A stretch of 6,114 nt of DNA from NCBI GenBank assembly GCA_031411575.1, contig JANOBJ010000288.1, positions 1 to 6,114 of the forward strand. The letters run 5' to 3'. Under the pieces are notes generated by a model. It searched no databases. It was not told the origin of the DNA and saw only the letters and a program-made list of their open reading frames with translations. Position numbers and translations under genes: made by a program. Shown one piece after another: positions 1 through 5,179 of the stretch. Each line of letters starts with the position of its first letter. Positions within the stretch are counted from its first letter, which is position 1. This stretch comes from JANOBJ01 sp031411575 (GTDB lineage Bacteria; Pseudomonadota; Gammaproteobacteria; Burkholderiales; Burkholderiaceae_C).

Positions 1-27
1 CAGGCGCTTGAGGAGGTAGTTGGTCAT
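1..27 (-). CDS. Possible 5' end of a leftward gene, cut by the window edge
   Basis: Reading leftward, an ATG at 27-25 opens a frame beginning MTNYLLKRL that is still open at the window edge. Upstream in the same frame are codons without a stop as far as a TGA at 60-58, and a TTG at 51-49 is an alternative start. No convincing Shine-Dalgarno sequence precedes either candidate. Nine residues, basic and hydrophobic, are too few to name a family. A short membrane-protein-like start (permease or sensor kinase) is conceivable. A kinase would fit behind the response regulator on the same strand, but that is speculation. One plus-strand frame is also open from base 1 to a TGA near 123, so even the strand is uncertain. 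Confidence 0.25.
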
Positions 28-86
28 GGCAATGGCAGGGTTAGCACGCAACAGCTTTCAATAGTCAGGTCACCGGCCGCCGCGCC

Positions 87-230
87 GGGCCGCCCCAAGC
101 AAGGCCCGCCCCCGAGGGGCTGAGGGCTGCGGCTCCCGGCCTGCCTGCGCAGGGCGGGACAGTCCGAAGGGACGATGCCTCTGGCAGCGTCTCGTCCAGC
201 GAACCACACGCGGTGGGGAGCGTGGGGGCC
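87..230. repeat. Hairpin-rich GC block behind the response regulator, candidate dispersed intergenic repeat
   Basis: The 144 bases between the regulator stop and the left edge have no convincing coding content. The block starts GGGCCGCCCCAAGC (87-100) and ends GGAGCGTGGGGGCC (217-230), which form imperfect inverted ends. From memory, start and end segments of this look recur behind genes in Comamonadaceae genomes, but I could not verify this. It lies six bases beyond the regulator stop, so it probably forms the 3' end of that transcript. Confidence 0.35.
104..127 (-). terminator. Hairpin, possible transcription terminator of the response regulator
   Basis: GCCCC (108-112) pairs with GGGGC (116-120) around the loop CGA, and outside it GCCC (104-107) pairs with GGGC (124-127) across a three-base bulge, giving about nine GC pairs. 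On the minus strand it is followed by CTTGCTTGG, only a weak U-rich stretch. It is therefore a poor classical Rho-independent terminator, though it may stabilise the 3' end of the regulator mRNA. Confidence 0.35.
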
Positions 231-236
231 CTACCC

Positions 237-953
237 TCAGTCCTGTTGCTTGGCGAAGACGTACCCGACCCCGCGAACGGTCAGGATGCGCTTGGGGTTC
301 TTGGCGTCAACCTCAATGGCGGCGCGGATGCGGCCCATGTGCTCGTCGATCGAGCGGTCAAACGCCTCCAGCTCTCGGCCGCGCACGGCTTCCATGATCT
401 GGTCGCGCGTGAGCACCCTGCCGGCGCGCTCGGCCATCGCGATCAGCAAATCAAACTGGTAGGAGGTGAGTTCGCAGGGCGCGTTGTCCACCATGACGCT
501 GCGCGCATCGCGGTCGATTTCCAGCGAGCCAAAACGCATCACCTTGGCCGAGGGGGCGGCGCCTTCGCCGCGGCGGCGCAGCACGGCGCGGATGCGCGCC
601 AGCAGCTCGCGCGGCTCGAACGGCTTGGGCAGGTAGTCGTCGGCGCCGAGCTCCAGGCCAATGATGCGGTCCATCGGGTCGCCCTTGGCGGTGAGCATCA
701 GCACCGGGGTTTGCGCCAGGCTGCCGGGCAGCGCGCGGATGCGGCGGCACACTTCCAGGCCATCGATGTCGGGCAGCATCAGGTCGAGGATCACCAGGTC
801 GGGCGCCTGCGACGCGCCTTCCGCCTGCAACTGGGCCAGCCCGCTCAGGCCATCGGCCGCGTGGTTGAAGCCAAAGCCGGACTGGCCGAGGTACTCGCCG
901 ACCATGGTGGCCAGGCGGGTGTCGTCTTCGATCATCAGAAGTTGAGCGCTCAT
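237..953 (-). CDS. OmpR/CpxR-type response regulator transcription factor
   Basis: This 238-residue protein is a two-component DNA-binding regulator of usual OmpR-family length. The receiver domain spans about residues 3-127. It carries the acidic pocket E9-D10-D11, phospho-acceptor D57 in LVILDLMLPD, the switch threonine T88, and K110 in the LPKPF motif, so it should be phosphorylatable. A winged-helix domain covers about 138-235. Its recognition-helix segment AFDRSIDEHMGRIR resembles the FDRAIDMHISNLRR region of E. coli CpxR, and a GVGYVF wing closes the protein. Compared with CpxR, OmpR and RstA, CpxR looks closest to me, but I do not assign a symbol. The ATG at 953-951 has no clear Shine-Dalgarno. 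No histidine kinase is seen in the window: upstream is a divergent synthetase, downstream is non-coding DNA and then an unidentified gene start. A CpxR-like box lies 66 bases upstream and could serve autoregulation. Confidence 0.93.
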   Translation of the reverse strand: MSAQLLMIEDDTRLATMVGEYLGQSGFGFNHAADGLSGLAQLQAEGASQAPDLVILDLMLPDIDGLEVCRRIRALPGSLAQTPVLMLTAKGDPMDRIIGLELGADDYLPKPFEPRELLARIRAVLRRRGEGAAPSAKVMRFGSLEIDRDARSVMVDNAPCELTSYQFDLLIAMAERAGRVLTRDQIMEAVRGRELEAFDRSIDEHMGRIRAAIEVDAKNPKRILTVRGVGYVFAKQQD

Positions 954-1018
954 TGTGTCAGTGTAGTCCTCGAGGGTTCAAGGGTGTTCCACGCGTATCA
1001 AGTGCGGTTGAAGGCCCT

Positions 1019-1033
1019 GTAAAGTTAGGTAAA
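1019..1033 (+). promoter_or_regulatory. Candidate CpxR-type box, GTAAA-N5-GTAAA
   Basis: The sequence GTAAAGTTAGGTAAA is an exact match to the tandem GTAAA-N5-GTAAA site known for phosphorylated CpxR in E. coli. It lies in the divergent gap between a CpxR-like regulator and the acyl-CoA synthetase, and its last base is the A of the synthetase ATG. Binding here would be expected to block the synthetase start region, or to act on the regulator's own promoter. On the minus strand the site contains TTTACA, a fair -35-like hexamer, but I see no good -10 at the right distance. The site is seen directly; its function is inferred. Confidence 0.45.
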
Positions 1034-2508
1034 TGCAAGCCCTCACTACCCTGGACGACGTGCTGGCGCGCCATGCCGCCCAGTCGCCGGACAAACAAGC
1101 GGTGCGCTTTGAGGGGCGCTCGTTCAGCTACGCCCAACTGCAGCGCCGCAGCACCCGCGCGGCCGCCCGGCTGTGGCATGAATGGGGCGTGCGTGCGGGC
1201 GACCGGGTGGCCTGGCTGGGGTTGAACCATGTGGATCAGATCACGCTGCTGTTTGCGCTGGCGCGGCTGGGCGCAGTGTGGGTGCCGCTCAATTTCCGGC
1301 TGGCGCCGCCCGAGTGGGACGCCGTGCTGGCCGATGCCACACCGCGCTGCGTGGTGCACGACGCCCATTGGGCCGATGCCGCGCAGGCGCTGGCGGCGCG
1401 CCATGGGCTGGCCGCGCACCCCGTGGACAGCCTGATCGCCACCCATGCCGATGGCGACGCGCCCGCGCTGGCGCATGCACAAACCCCGGCGCTGCTGGTC
1501 TACACCTCGGGCACTACCGGTCGGCCAAAAGGCGCGCTGCACACCCAGGCCAACCTGCTGGCCAACATGGCGATGGCGCAGGCCGTGCAGGGCATCGACG
1601 CGACCGACCGCGTGCTCACCGTGCTGCCGCTGTTCCACGTGGGGGGCCTGTGCATCCAGACGCTGCCCGCGCTGTATGCCGGCGCCACGGTGCTGCTGCA
1701 CGCGCGCTTTGATGCGGCTGCCACGCTGGCCGGCATCGCGCATGAGCGCCCCACGCTGACGCTGCAGGTGCCGGCCACCATGAAGGCGCTGGTCGAACAC
1801 CCCGACTGGGCAGGCACTGACCTGAGCAGTCTGCGCGCCGTGTGGGCCGGCTCCAGCACGCTGCCGCGCGCGCTGATCGATGCTTTTCACACACGCAGCG
1901 TGCCGCTGTGCAACGTCTACGGCGCGACCGAAACCGGGCCGTTCTCGATCGCGCTACCGCCCGCCCACGCCCGCAGCCATGCGGGCTCGTGCGGCTGGCC
2001 GGCGCCCGGTGTGGAAGTGCGGCTGGGCGATGAGAAAGCCGGCGTGGGCGAGGTGCTGATCCGCGCGCCTAACGTGGTGCGGCACTACTGGCCGGATCGG
2101 CCCGCGCGGGACGCCGACGGCTGGTTTCACACCGGCGACCTGGCTTCGCGCGTGGCCGACGGCAGTTACACCATCGTGGGCCGCGCCAAGGACATGATCA
2201 TTTCGGGCGGCGAGAACATCTACCCCGCCGAGATTGAAAACCTGCTGGCCACGCACCCGGCCGTGGCCGACTGCGCGGTGCTGGGCCTGCCCGACGCGAA
2301 GTGGGGCGAGATGGTGGTGGCGGTGGTGGTGCTGAAAAGCGGGTGCGAGCTCAGCGACGACGAGGCCGCCGCGTTCCTGGGCGCGCAACTGGCCCGCTAC
2401 AAACTGCCGCGCCGCGTGGTGCGGCTGGACGCGCTGCCCAAAACCGCGCTGGGCAAGGTGCGGAAGCAGGTGCTGGCGGGGCAACTGGCCGGTCAGATCA
2501 CTGGGTGA
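1033..2508 (+). CDS. AMP-forming acyl-CoA synthetase (ANL superfamily)
   Basis: This 491-residue enzyme should activate a carboxylic acid with ATP to an acyl-adenylate and transfer it to coenzyme A. Family motifs appear in order: the P-loop-like YTSGTTGRPKG at 157-167, PLFHVGGL at 199-206, YGATE at 296-300, GWFHTGDL at 363-370, the hinge region GRAKDMIISGGENIYPAEIE at 383-402, and PKTALGKVRK at 469-478 with the catalytic lysine at 475. The set is complete, so the enzyme looks active. The chain is shorter than typical long-chain FadD enzymes and closer to medium-chain, MenE-like or malonyl-type synthetases; the substrate cannot be read from sequence. A TAA stop lies directly before the ATG in frame, fixing the earliest start. 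The AGG at 1027-1029 is too close to be a good ribosome site. No beta-oxidation gene is adjacent. Confidence 0.93.
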   Translation: MQALTTLDDVLARHAAQSPDKQAVRFEGRSFSYAQLQRRSTRAAARLWHEWGVRAGDRVAWLGLNHVDQITLLFALARLGAVWVPLNFRLAPPEWDAVLADATPRCVVHDAHWADAAQALAARHGLAAHPVDSLIATHADGDAPALAHAQTPALLVYTSGTTGRPKGALHTQANLLANMAMAQAVQGIDATDRVLTVLPLFHVGGLCIQTLPALYAGATVLLHARFDAAATLAGIAHERPTLTLQVPATMKALVEHPDWAGTDLSSLRAVWAGSSTLPRALIDAFHTRSVPLCNVYGATETGPFSIALPPAHARSHAGSCGWPAPGVEVRLGDEKAGVGEVLIRAPNVVRHYWPDRPARDADGWFHTGDLASRVADGSYTIVGRAKDMIISGGENIYPAEIENLLATHPAVADCAVLGLPDAKWGEMVVAVVVLKSGCELSDDEAAAFLGAQLARYKLPRRVVRLDALPKTALGKVRKQVLAGQLAGQITG

Positions 2509-2511
2509 GCC

Positions 2512-2573
2512 GTTGGTCAGTCAATGGGGCAATCTGTTGAATGCTATTAAATATATAGCAAACAATGACCAAC
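2512..2573. other. Nested inverted repeat just behind the acyl-CoA synthetase
   Basis: GTTGGTCA (2512-2519) is the exact reverse complement of TGACCAAC (2566-2573). Inside lies a second hairpin, TGCTAT (2542-2547) with ATAGCA (2555-2560). The structure begins three bases after the synthetase stop codon and includes most of one copy of the 45-bp repeat. No T-run follows on either strand, so it is not a classical terminator, but it could protect the 3' end of the transcript. Confidence 0.4.
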
Positions 2574-2580
2574 TGGAGCG
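2536..2580 (+). repeat. 45-bp AT-rich repeat, copy 1
   Basis: Its core is AATGCTATTAAATATATAGC, followed by AAACAATGACC and ACTGG. It aligns without gaps to 3561-3605 at 36 of 45 positions by my hand count, in the same orientation, exactly 1025 bases apart. It contains a TGCTAT/ATAGCA hairpin. The style (GCTA, AT-rich loop, TAGC) resembles a small dispersed intergenic repeat that I recall from Comamonadaceae. The copy sits between the synthetase stop and the toxin stop, 55 bases from the latter. Confidence 0.7.
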
Positions 2581-2635
2581 GACATCACGGCTATTCGATG
2601 CAAAAATGCGTTGAAAACACCAGTTGCGGCGCTGC

Positions 2636-3091
2636 CTACGCCGTGCCGCCGAGGTGCGTCTGCGCGGCTGCACCCAGGCGCCGGTCAAACGTGCCGAGCG
2701 GGGCCTTGAGCTGGTCGGCCAGCCACAGGTAAGCGGCGTCGTAAGTGGACAGCTGGTAGCGCAACGCCAGCGCAAGGACGGCCGATGCGTTGATGGCGTG
2801 CAGGGTGATCGGCATGCCCTCGTACTGTGCCAGTGCTTCGGCGGCAGACGTGGCTAACCCCAACCGATGCTTTTTGGCAGCCACGCTCATGATTTCGTAG
2901 GTCAGCAGATCGGGCGCGTGCAGCCGCTTGTCCTGCATGCGGGCGAGCGCGTCGTCGCGCTCGTTTTCCTGGAACAGCAGGGCGGCGACCAGCGAGCAGT
3001 CCGCCACCAGCGGCGGCAGAACGCGCCAGGCCGGTGGTGGCTCGGCTACGTAGAGCGGGCGCAATTCGCCAGTCAGGGTGGCGGCGCTCAT
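2636..3091 (-). CDS. vapC: PIN-domain ribonuclease toxin, VapC family
   Basis: This 151-residue protein is the toxin of a type II toxin-antitoxin pair. PIN-domain toxins are Mg2+-dependent ribonucleases, often cutting tRNA or rRNA. The expected acidic residues are present: D31 in LVADCS, E66 in LLTYEIMSV, D118 in LSTYDAAYLWLA and D136 in LGTFDRRL, so the active site looks intact. The fold spans about residues 28-140. Residues 1-27, including AEPPPAW, precede the usual start of a PIN domain, making the protein longer than typical VapC proteins of about 130 residues. The ATG overlaps the antitoxin TGA as ATGA, which points to translational coupling and explains the lack of a Shine-Dalgarno. The GTG at V29 would give a classical short form but has no ribosome site. 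The RNA target is unknown. Confidence 0.88.
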   Translation of the reverse strand: MSAATLTGELRPLYVAEPPPAWRVLPPLVADCSLVAALLFQENERDDALARMQDKRLHAPDLLTYEIMSVAAKKHRLGLATSAAEALAQYEGMPITLHAINASAVLALALRYQLSTYDAAYLWLADQLKAPLGTFDRRLGAAAQTHLGGTA

Positions 3092-3456
3092 CGTGAGTCG
3101 CGGTCTTCGCGAATCATGTCCACAGAACTGGGGCCTTGCGTCAGCGCGTCCGGAAAGCGCGCGCGCAACTCGCTGGCGATCTGCTCGACCGTCTTGTTGC
3201 CGCGCCGGATCACCGGCGCGCCCCGCGCATCGTGCCCGACCACCACCCCGCGGCGCAGCGGGTCCCAGCTGCCGACTGTGCCGGGCGCAGCGGCCCAGTC
3301 TGCGGCCAGGCTCGCCGCTGGCGCCGGCACCTCGTTGGCCGCCTGCTCGATGATGGCCATCAGCTCGCCCTGTAGCGAGCGGTGGTTGCGTGCGGCCCGC
3401 TGGCGCAGGCGCTCGGCCAGCGCTTCGGGCACGTCCTTGACGGATAGATTGGGCAT
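3088..3456 (-). CDS. Ribbon-helix-helix antitoxin, VapB/FitA type
   Basis: This is the 122-residue antitoxin partner of the PIN toxin. Residues 2-8 (PNLSVKD) should form the DNA-binding beta strand and about 9-40 the two helices of a ribbon-helix-helix fold like FitA, so the dimer should bind its own promoter. The middle, about 45-85, is rich in Ala, Pro and Gly and likely flexible. The C-terminal part, with TVEQIASELRARF (89-101) and SSVDMIREDRDSR (110-122), is the expected toxin-binding arm. I chose the ATG at 3456 because GGAG at 3466-3463 lies six bases before it. A TTG at 3468 would add four residues, but its own codons form that Shine-Dalgarno sequence. The gene is first in a two-gene operon and overlaps the toxin by four bases. 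Confidence 0.88.
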   Translation of the reverse strand: MPNLSVKDVPEALAERLRQRAARNHRSLQGELMAIIEQAANEVPAPAASLAADWAAAPGTVGSWDPLRRGVVVGHDARGAPVIRRGNKTVEQIASELRARFPDALTQGPSSVDMIREDRDSR

Positions 3457-3459
3457 GAT

Positions 3460-3480
3460 TGGCTCCAAAATGGAACCATT
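3460..3480 (-). promoter_or_regulatory. Candidate operator of the toxin-antitoxin operon
   Basis: Two overlapping inverted repeats lie between the predicted promoter and the antitoxin start. TGGCTCCA (3460-3467) faces TGGAACCA (3471-3478) across three A, with seven of eight positions pairing. AATGG (3469-3473) faces CCATT (3476-3480) across two bases. The half-site TGGNWCCA is typical in size for a ribbon-helix-helix dimer. Binding would cover the expected transcript start and the Shine-Dalgarno, giving the autorepression known for such antitoxins. This is inference from position and symmetry. Confidence 0.5.
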
Positions 3481-3509
3481 ATTCTAAAACGCCTCCAGAA
3501 CAGATGCAA
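3481..3509 (-). promoter_or_regulatory. Predicted sigma-70 promoter of the toxin-antitoxin operon
   Basis: On the minus strand, TTGCAT (3509-3504) is followed after 17 bases by TAGAAT (3486-3481), five of six matches to the consensus -10. The expected transcript start falls near 3474, inside the candidate operator and about 18 bases before the antitoxin ATG. The spacing is ideal; the -35 is only moderate. Confidence 0.5.
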
Positions 3510-3560
3510 TCCATGTTTGCTGGGCGTGCCAGCCTTGCAGGTTCAGGCGCAGTAAACCCA

Positions 3561-3605
3561 GTCAAATGCTACTATAAATATAGCAAACTATGACCTACTG
3601 GCGTG
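3561..3605 (+). repeat. 45-bp AT-rich repeat, copy 2
   Basis: The core AATGCTACTATAAATATAGC is followed by AAACTATGACC and ACTGG, as in copy 1. CTATA (3572-3576) pairs with TATAG (3579-3583), or TGCTA (3567-3571) with TAGCA (3581-3585). The right end overlaps the 3' end of ampG, so the ampG TAG stop (3597-3595) and its last codons lie inside the repeat. The other side is 51 bases from the antitoxin -35. Confidence 0.7.
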
Positions 3606-5025
3606 CACCATCGACCAATTTGACCCTTGAAGCAAGCCAAACCAGCACCAACACCGGCACACCCAGCAACGCGGTGCTGGTGAAGAAGTTGGCGTAGCCG
3701 TACACGTCGACGTACTTGCCGGAGAAGCCGGCGATCCACTTGGGCAGCAGCAGCATCATCGAGCTGAACAGCGCGTACTGCGTGGCCGAGTAGTTGATGT
3801 TGGTGAGCGAAGACAGGTATGCGATGAACGCGGCTGAGGCGATGCCGCTGGACAGGTTGTCGGCCGAAATCACCCAGACCAGCGCCGTCAGATCGTGCCC
3901 GCGCGAGCCGAGCCAGGCGAACAACAGGTTGCTGGCCGCGCTCAGCACCGCGCCCAGCATCAGGATGCGCATCACGCCAAAGCGCATCGACAGCACGCCG
4001 CCAATGAAGGCGCCGGCCAGCGTCATGATCACGCCAAACATCTTCGTGACGGCGGCCACCTCGTCCTTGGTGTAGCCCATGTCCACGTAGAACGGGTTGG
4101 CCATGATGCCCATCACCACGTCGCTGATGCGGTACACCGCGATCAACGCCAGGATCAGCGCCGCCTGCCAGCGGTAGCGCGTCAGGAAGTCGGCAAACGG
4201 CTCCACCAGCGCGCTGCGCAGCCACTCGGTGGCGTTTTTGGCGGGCGGCAACTCGCGCCGCACCGGCTCCCGTGAGAGCAGCACCGTGAGCACGCCAACC
4301 CCCATCGACGCGGCCATCACCAGGTAGGCCACTTGCCACGCCGCCTGCTGGTAGTTGGCGCCCGCTACTGCTGCAGCACTCGCCACCGCTTGCGTGACAG
4401 GCGCCACCTCGGCCCGCGCCGCGATCCACAGCACGCCCGCGCCGGCCCAGATCATGGCCAGCCGGTAACCGGTCTGGTAAGTGGCGGCGAGTGCCGCCTG
4501 GCGCTGCACGTCGGCCGATTCAATGCGGTAGGCGTCCAGCGCAATGTCCTGCGTGGCCGAGCCAAACGCCACCATCAGCGCAAACCACACCACCGGGCCG
4601 AGCGTCAGCTTCGGGTCCACTAGCGCCATGCCCACTAGCCCCGCCACGATGACCGCCTGCGCCAGCAGCAGCCAGCTGCGCCGCCGGCCGAGTGTCCGCG
4701 TCAGCAGCGGGATCGGCATGCGGTCCACCAGCGGCGCCCAGCACCACTTGAAGCCGTAGGCCAGCCCGACCCAGCTCAAATAACCGATGGTGGCGCGGTC
4801 GATCCCCGCCTCGCGCAGCCGGAAACTCAGCGTGCCCAGCACCAGCAAGAGCGGCAGCCCGGCTGAAAAGCCAAGCGCCAGCATGCGCAGGCTGGCCGGC
4901 TCGAGGTAGACGCGCAGCGCGGCGCGCCACGACAGCGGCGTCGCTGTGTCAGCAGCGCCGGTGGTGGCGGGTGTCGGCGGGGCGTTTCCAGCGAGTGGGG
5001 AGGGCTGCACAATCGGTTCCGGCAT
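3595..5025 (-). CDS. ampG: AmpG-family muropeptide permease (major facilitator superfamily)
   Basis: AmpG is an inner-membrane, proton-driven importer that brings anhydro-muropeptides from the periplasm to the cytoplasm for cell-wall recycling; in many bacteria this also feeds the signal for AmpC beta-lactamase induction. The 476-residue chain carries close matches to my recollection of E. coli AmpG: LGFSAGLPLLLVLGTL (51-66), the GYLSWVGLAYGFKWCWAPLVDR region (81-102), LGRRRSW (112-118), SATQDIALDAYRIE (156-169) and YSATQYALFSS (412-422). About twelve hydrophobic segments are visible between 46 and 467. E. coli AmpG has further segments at its C-terminus, so this version ends earlier. The first 30 residues are a Pro/Ala/Thr-rich cytoplasmic tail. 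I chose the ATG at 5025; a TTG at 5058 would add 11 residues, and neither has a clear Shine-Dalgarno. No beta-lactamase or ampD is nearby. It is divergent from the M48 protease gene. Confidence 0.9.
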   Translation of the reverse strand: MPEPIVQPSPLAGNAPPTPATTGAADTATPLSWRAALRVYLEPASLRMLALGFSAGLPLLLVLGTLSFRLREAGIDRATIGYLSWVGLAYGFKWCWAPLVDRMPIPLLTRTLGRRRSWLLLAQAVIVAGLVGMALVDPKLTLGPVVWFALMVAFGSATQDIALDAYRIESADVQRQAALAATYQTGYRLAMIWAGAGVLWIAARAEVAPVTQAVASAAAVAGANYQQAAWQVAYLVMAASMGVGVLTVLLSREPVRRELPPAKNATEWLRSALVEPFADFLTRYRWQAALILALIAVYRISDVVMGIMANPFYVDMGYTKDEVAAVTKMFGVIMTLAGAFIGGVLSMRFGVMRILMLGAVLSAASNLLFAWLGSRGHDLTALVWVISADNLSSGIASAAFIAYLSSLTNINYSATQYALFSSMMLLLPKWIAGFSGKYVDVYGYANFFTSTALLGVPVLVLVWLASRVKLVDGARQ

Positions 5026-5087
5026 GGTGTCGCAAAAAAATCGGGGCGCGCAGGCCAAAGCGCCAAAATGGCCATGGTGGCCCGAGC

Positions 5088-5104
5088 CCTGTCACCGTGA
5101 CAGG
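5088..5104. promoter_or_regulatory. Perfect 17-bp inverted repeat between ampG and the M48 gene, candidate operator
   Basis: CCTGTCAC and GTGACAGG are exact reverse complements around a single central C. Such a one-base centre is better suited to a dimeric protein site than to an RNA hairpin. It lies 63 bases upstream of the ampG ATG and 76 bases upstream of the protease ATG, so one factor could control both. I cannot name the regulator. Confidence 0.45.
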
Positions 5105-5131
5105 CCCGCCAGCCGTTATCTCATCCAGGCA

Positions 5132-5147
5132 CCGGAACATCTTCCGG
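5132..5147. promoter_or_regulatory. Inverted repeat CCGGAA-CATC-TTCCGG upstream of the M48 gene
   Basis: Six perfectly paired bases flank a four-base centre. If transcription of the protease begins at its ATG, this site covers about -48 to -33, over the -35 region, where I see no good -35 hexamer. That could fit an activator-dependent promoter, or simply a hairpin in the ampG leader. Function is not shown by sequence. Confidence 0.35.
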
Positions 5148-5167
5148 CCGTGTTCGTGATTTATCCC

Positions 5168-5173
5168 TATTAT
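5168..5173 (+). promoter_or_regulatory. Candidate -10 element for a leaderless M48 transcript
   Basis: TATTAT matches five of six bases of the sigma-70 -10. Its expected start point, about seven bases downstream, is the ATG at 5180. No Shine-Dalgarno precedes that ATG, which agrees with a leaderless mRNA. There is no recognisable -35 at 17 bases, so this is tentative. Confidence 0.3.
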
Positions 5174-5179
5174 TGAACC

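Noticed and set aside
213..1022. Long plus-strand reading frame of 269 codons antisense to the response regulator
   Set aside because: It mirrors a clearly recognisable regulator, is rich in Ala, Arg, Gly and His as expected of a GC-rich antisense frame, and shows no domain.
958..1890. Minus-strand reading frame of 310 codons antisense to the acyl-CoA synthetase
   Set aside because: The synthetase on the other strand has every family motif; the antisense product is Arg/Gln/His-rich low-complexity sequence.
3519..3533. GCTGG-GCGTG-CCAGC hairpin between the antitoxin promoter and ampG as an ampG terminator
   Set aside because: The stem is only five pairs and is followed on the minus strand by AAAC rather than a T-run.
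2536..3605. Reading the paired repeats as ends of an insertion sequence
   Set aside because: They are direct rather than inverted, no transposase lies between them, and no target-site duplication is evident.
3572..4429. Alternative minus-strand frame of 285 codons inside the permease gene
   Set aside because: It overlaps the AmpG frame, which has transmembrane segments and family motifs; this product is Gly/Arg/Ala-rich without any of these.
5026..5058. TTG start adding 11 residues to AmpG
   Set aside because: There is no ribosome site at the TTG, the added residues are not membrane- or family-like, and an ATG follows at 5025.
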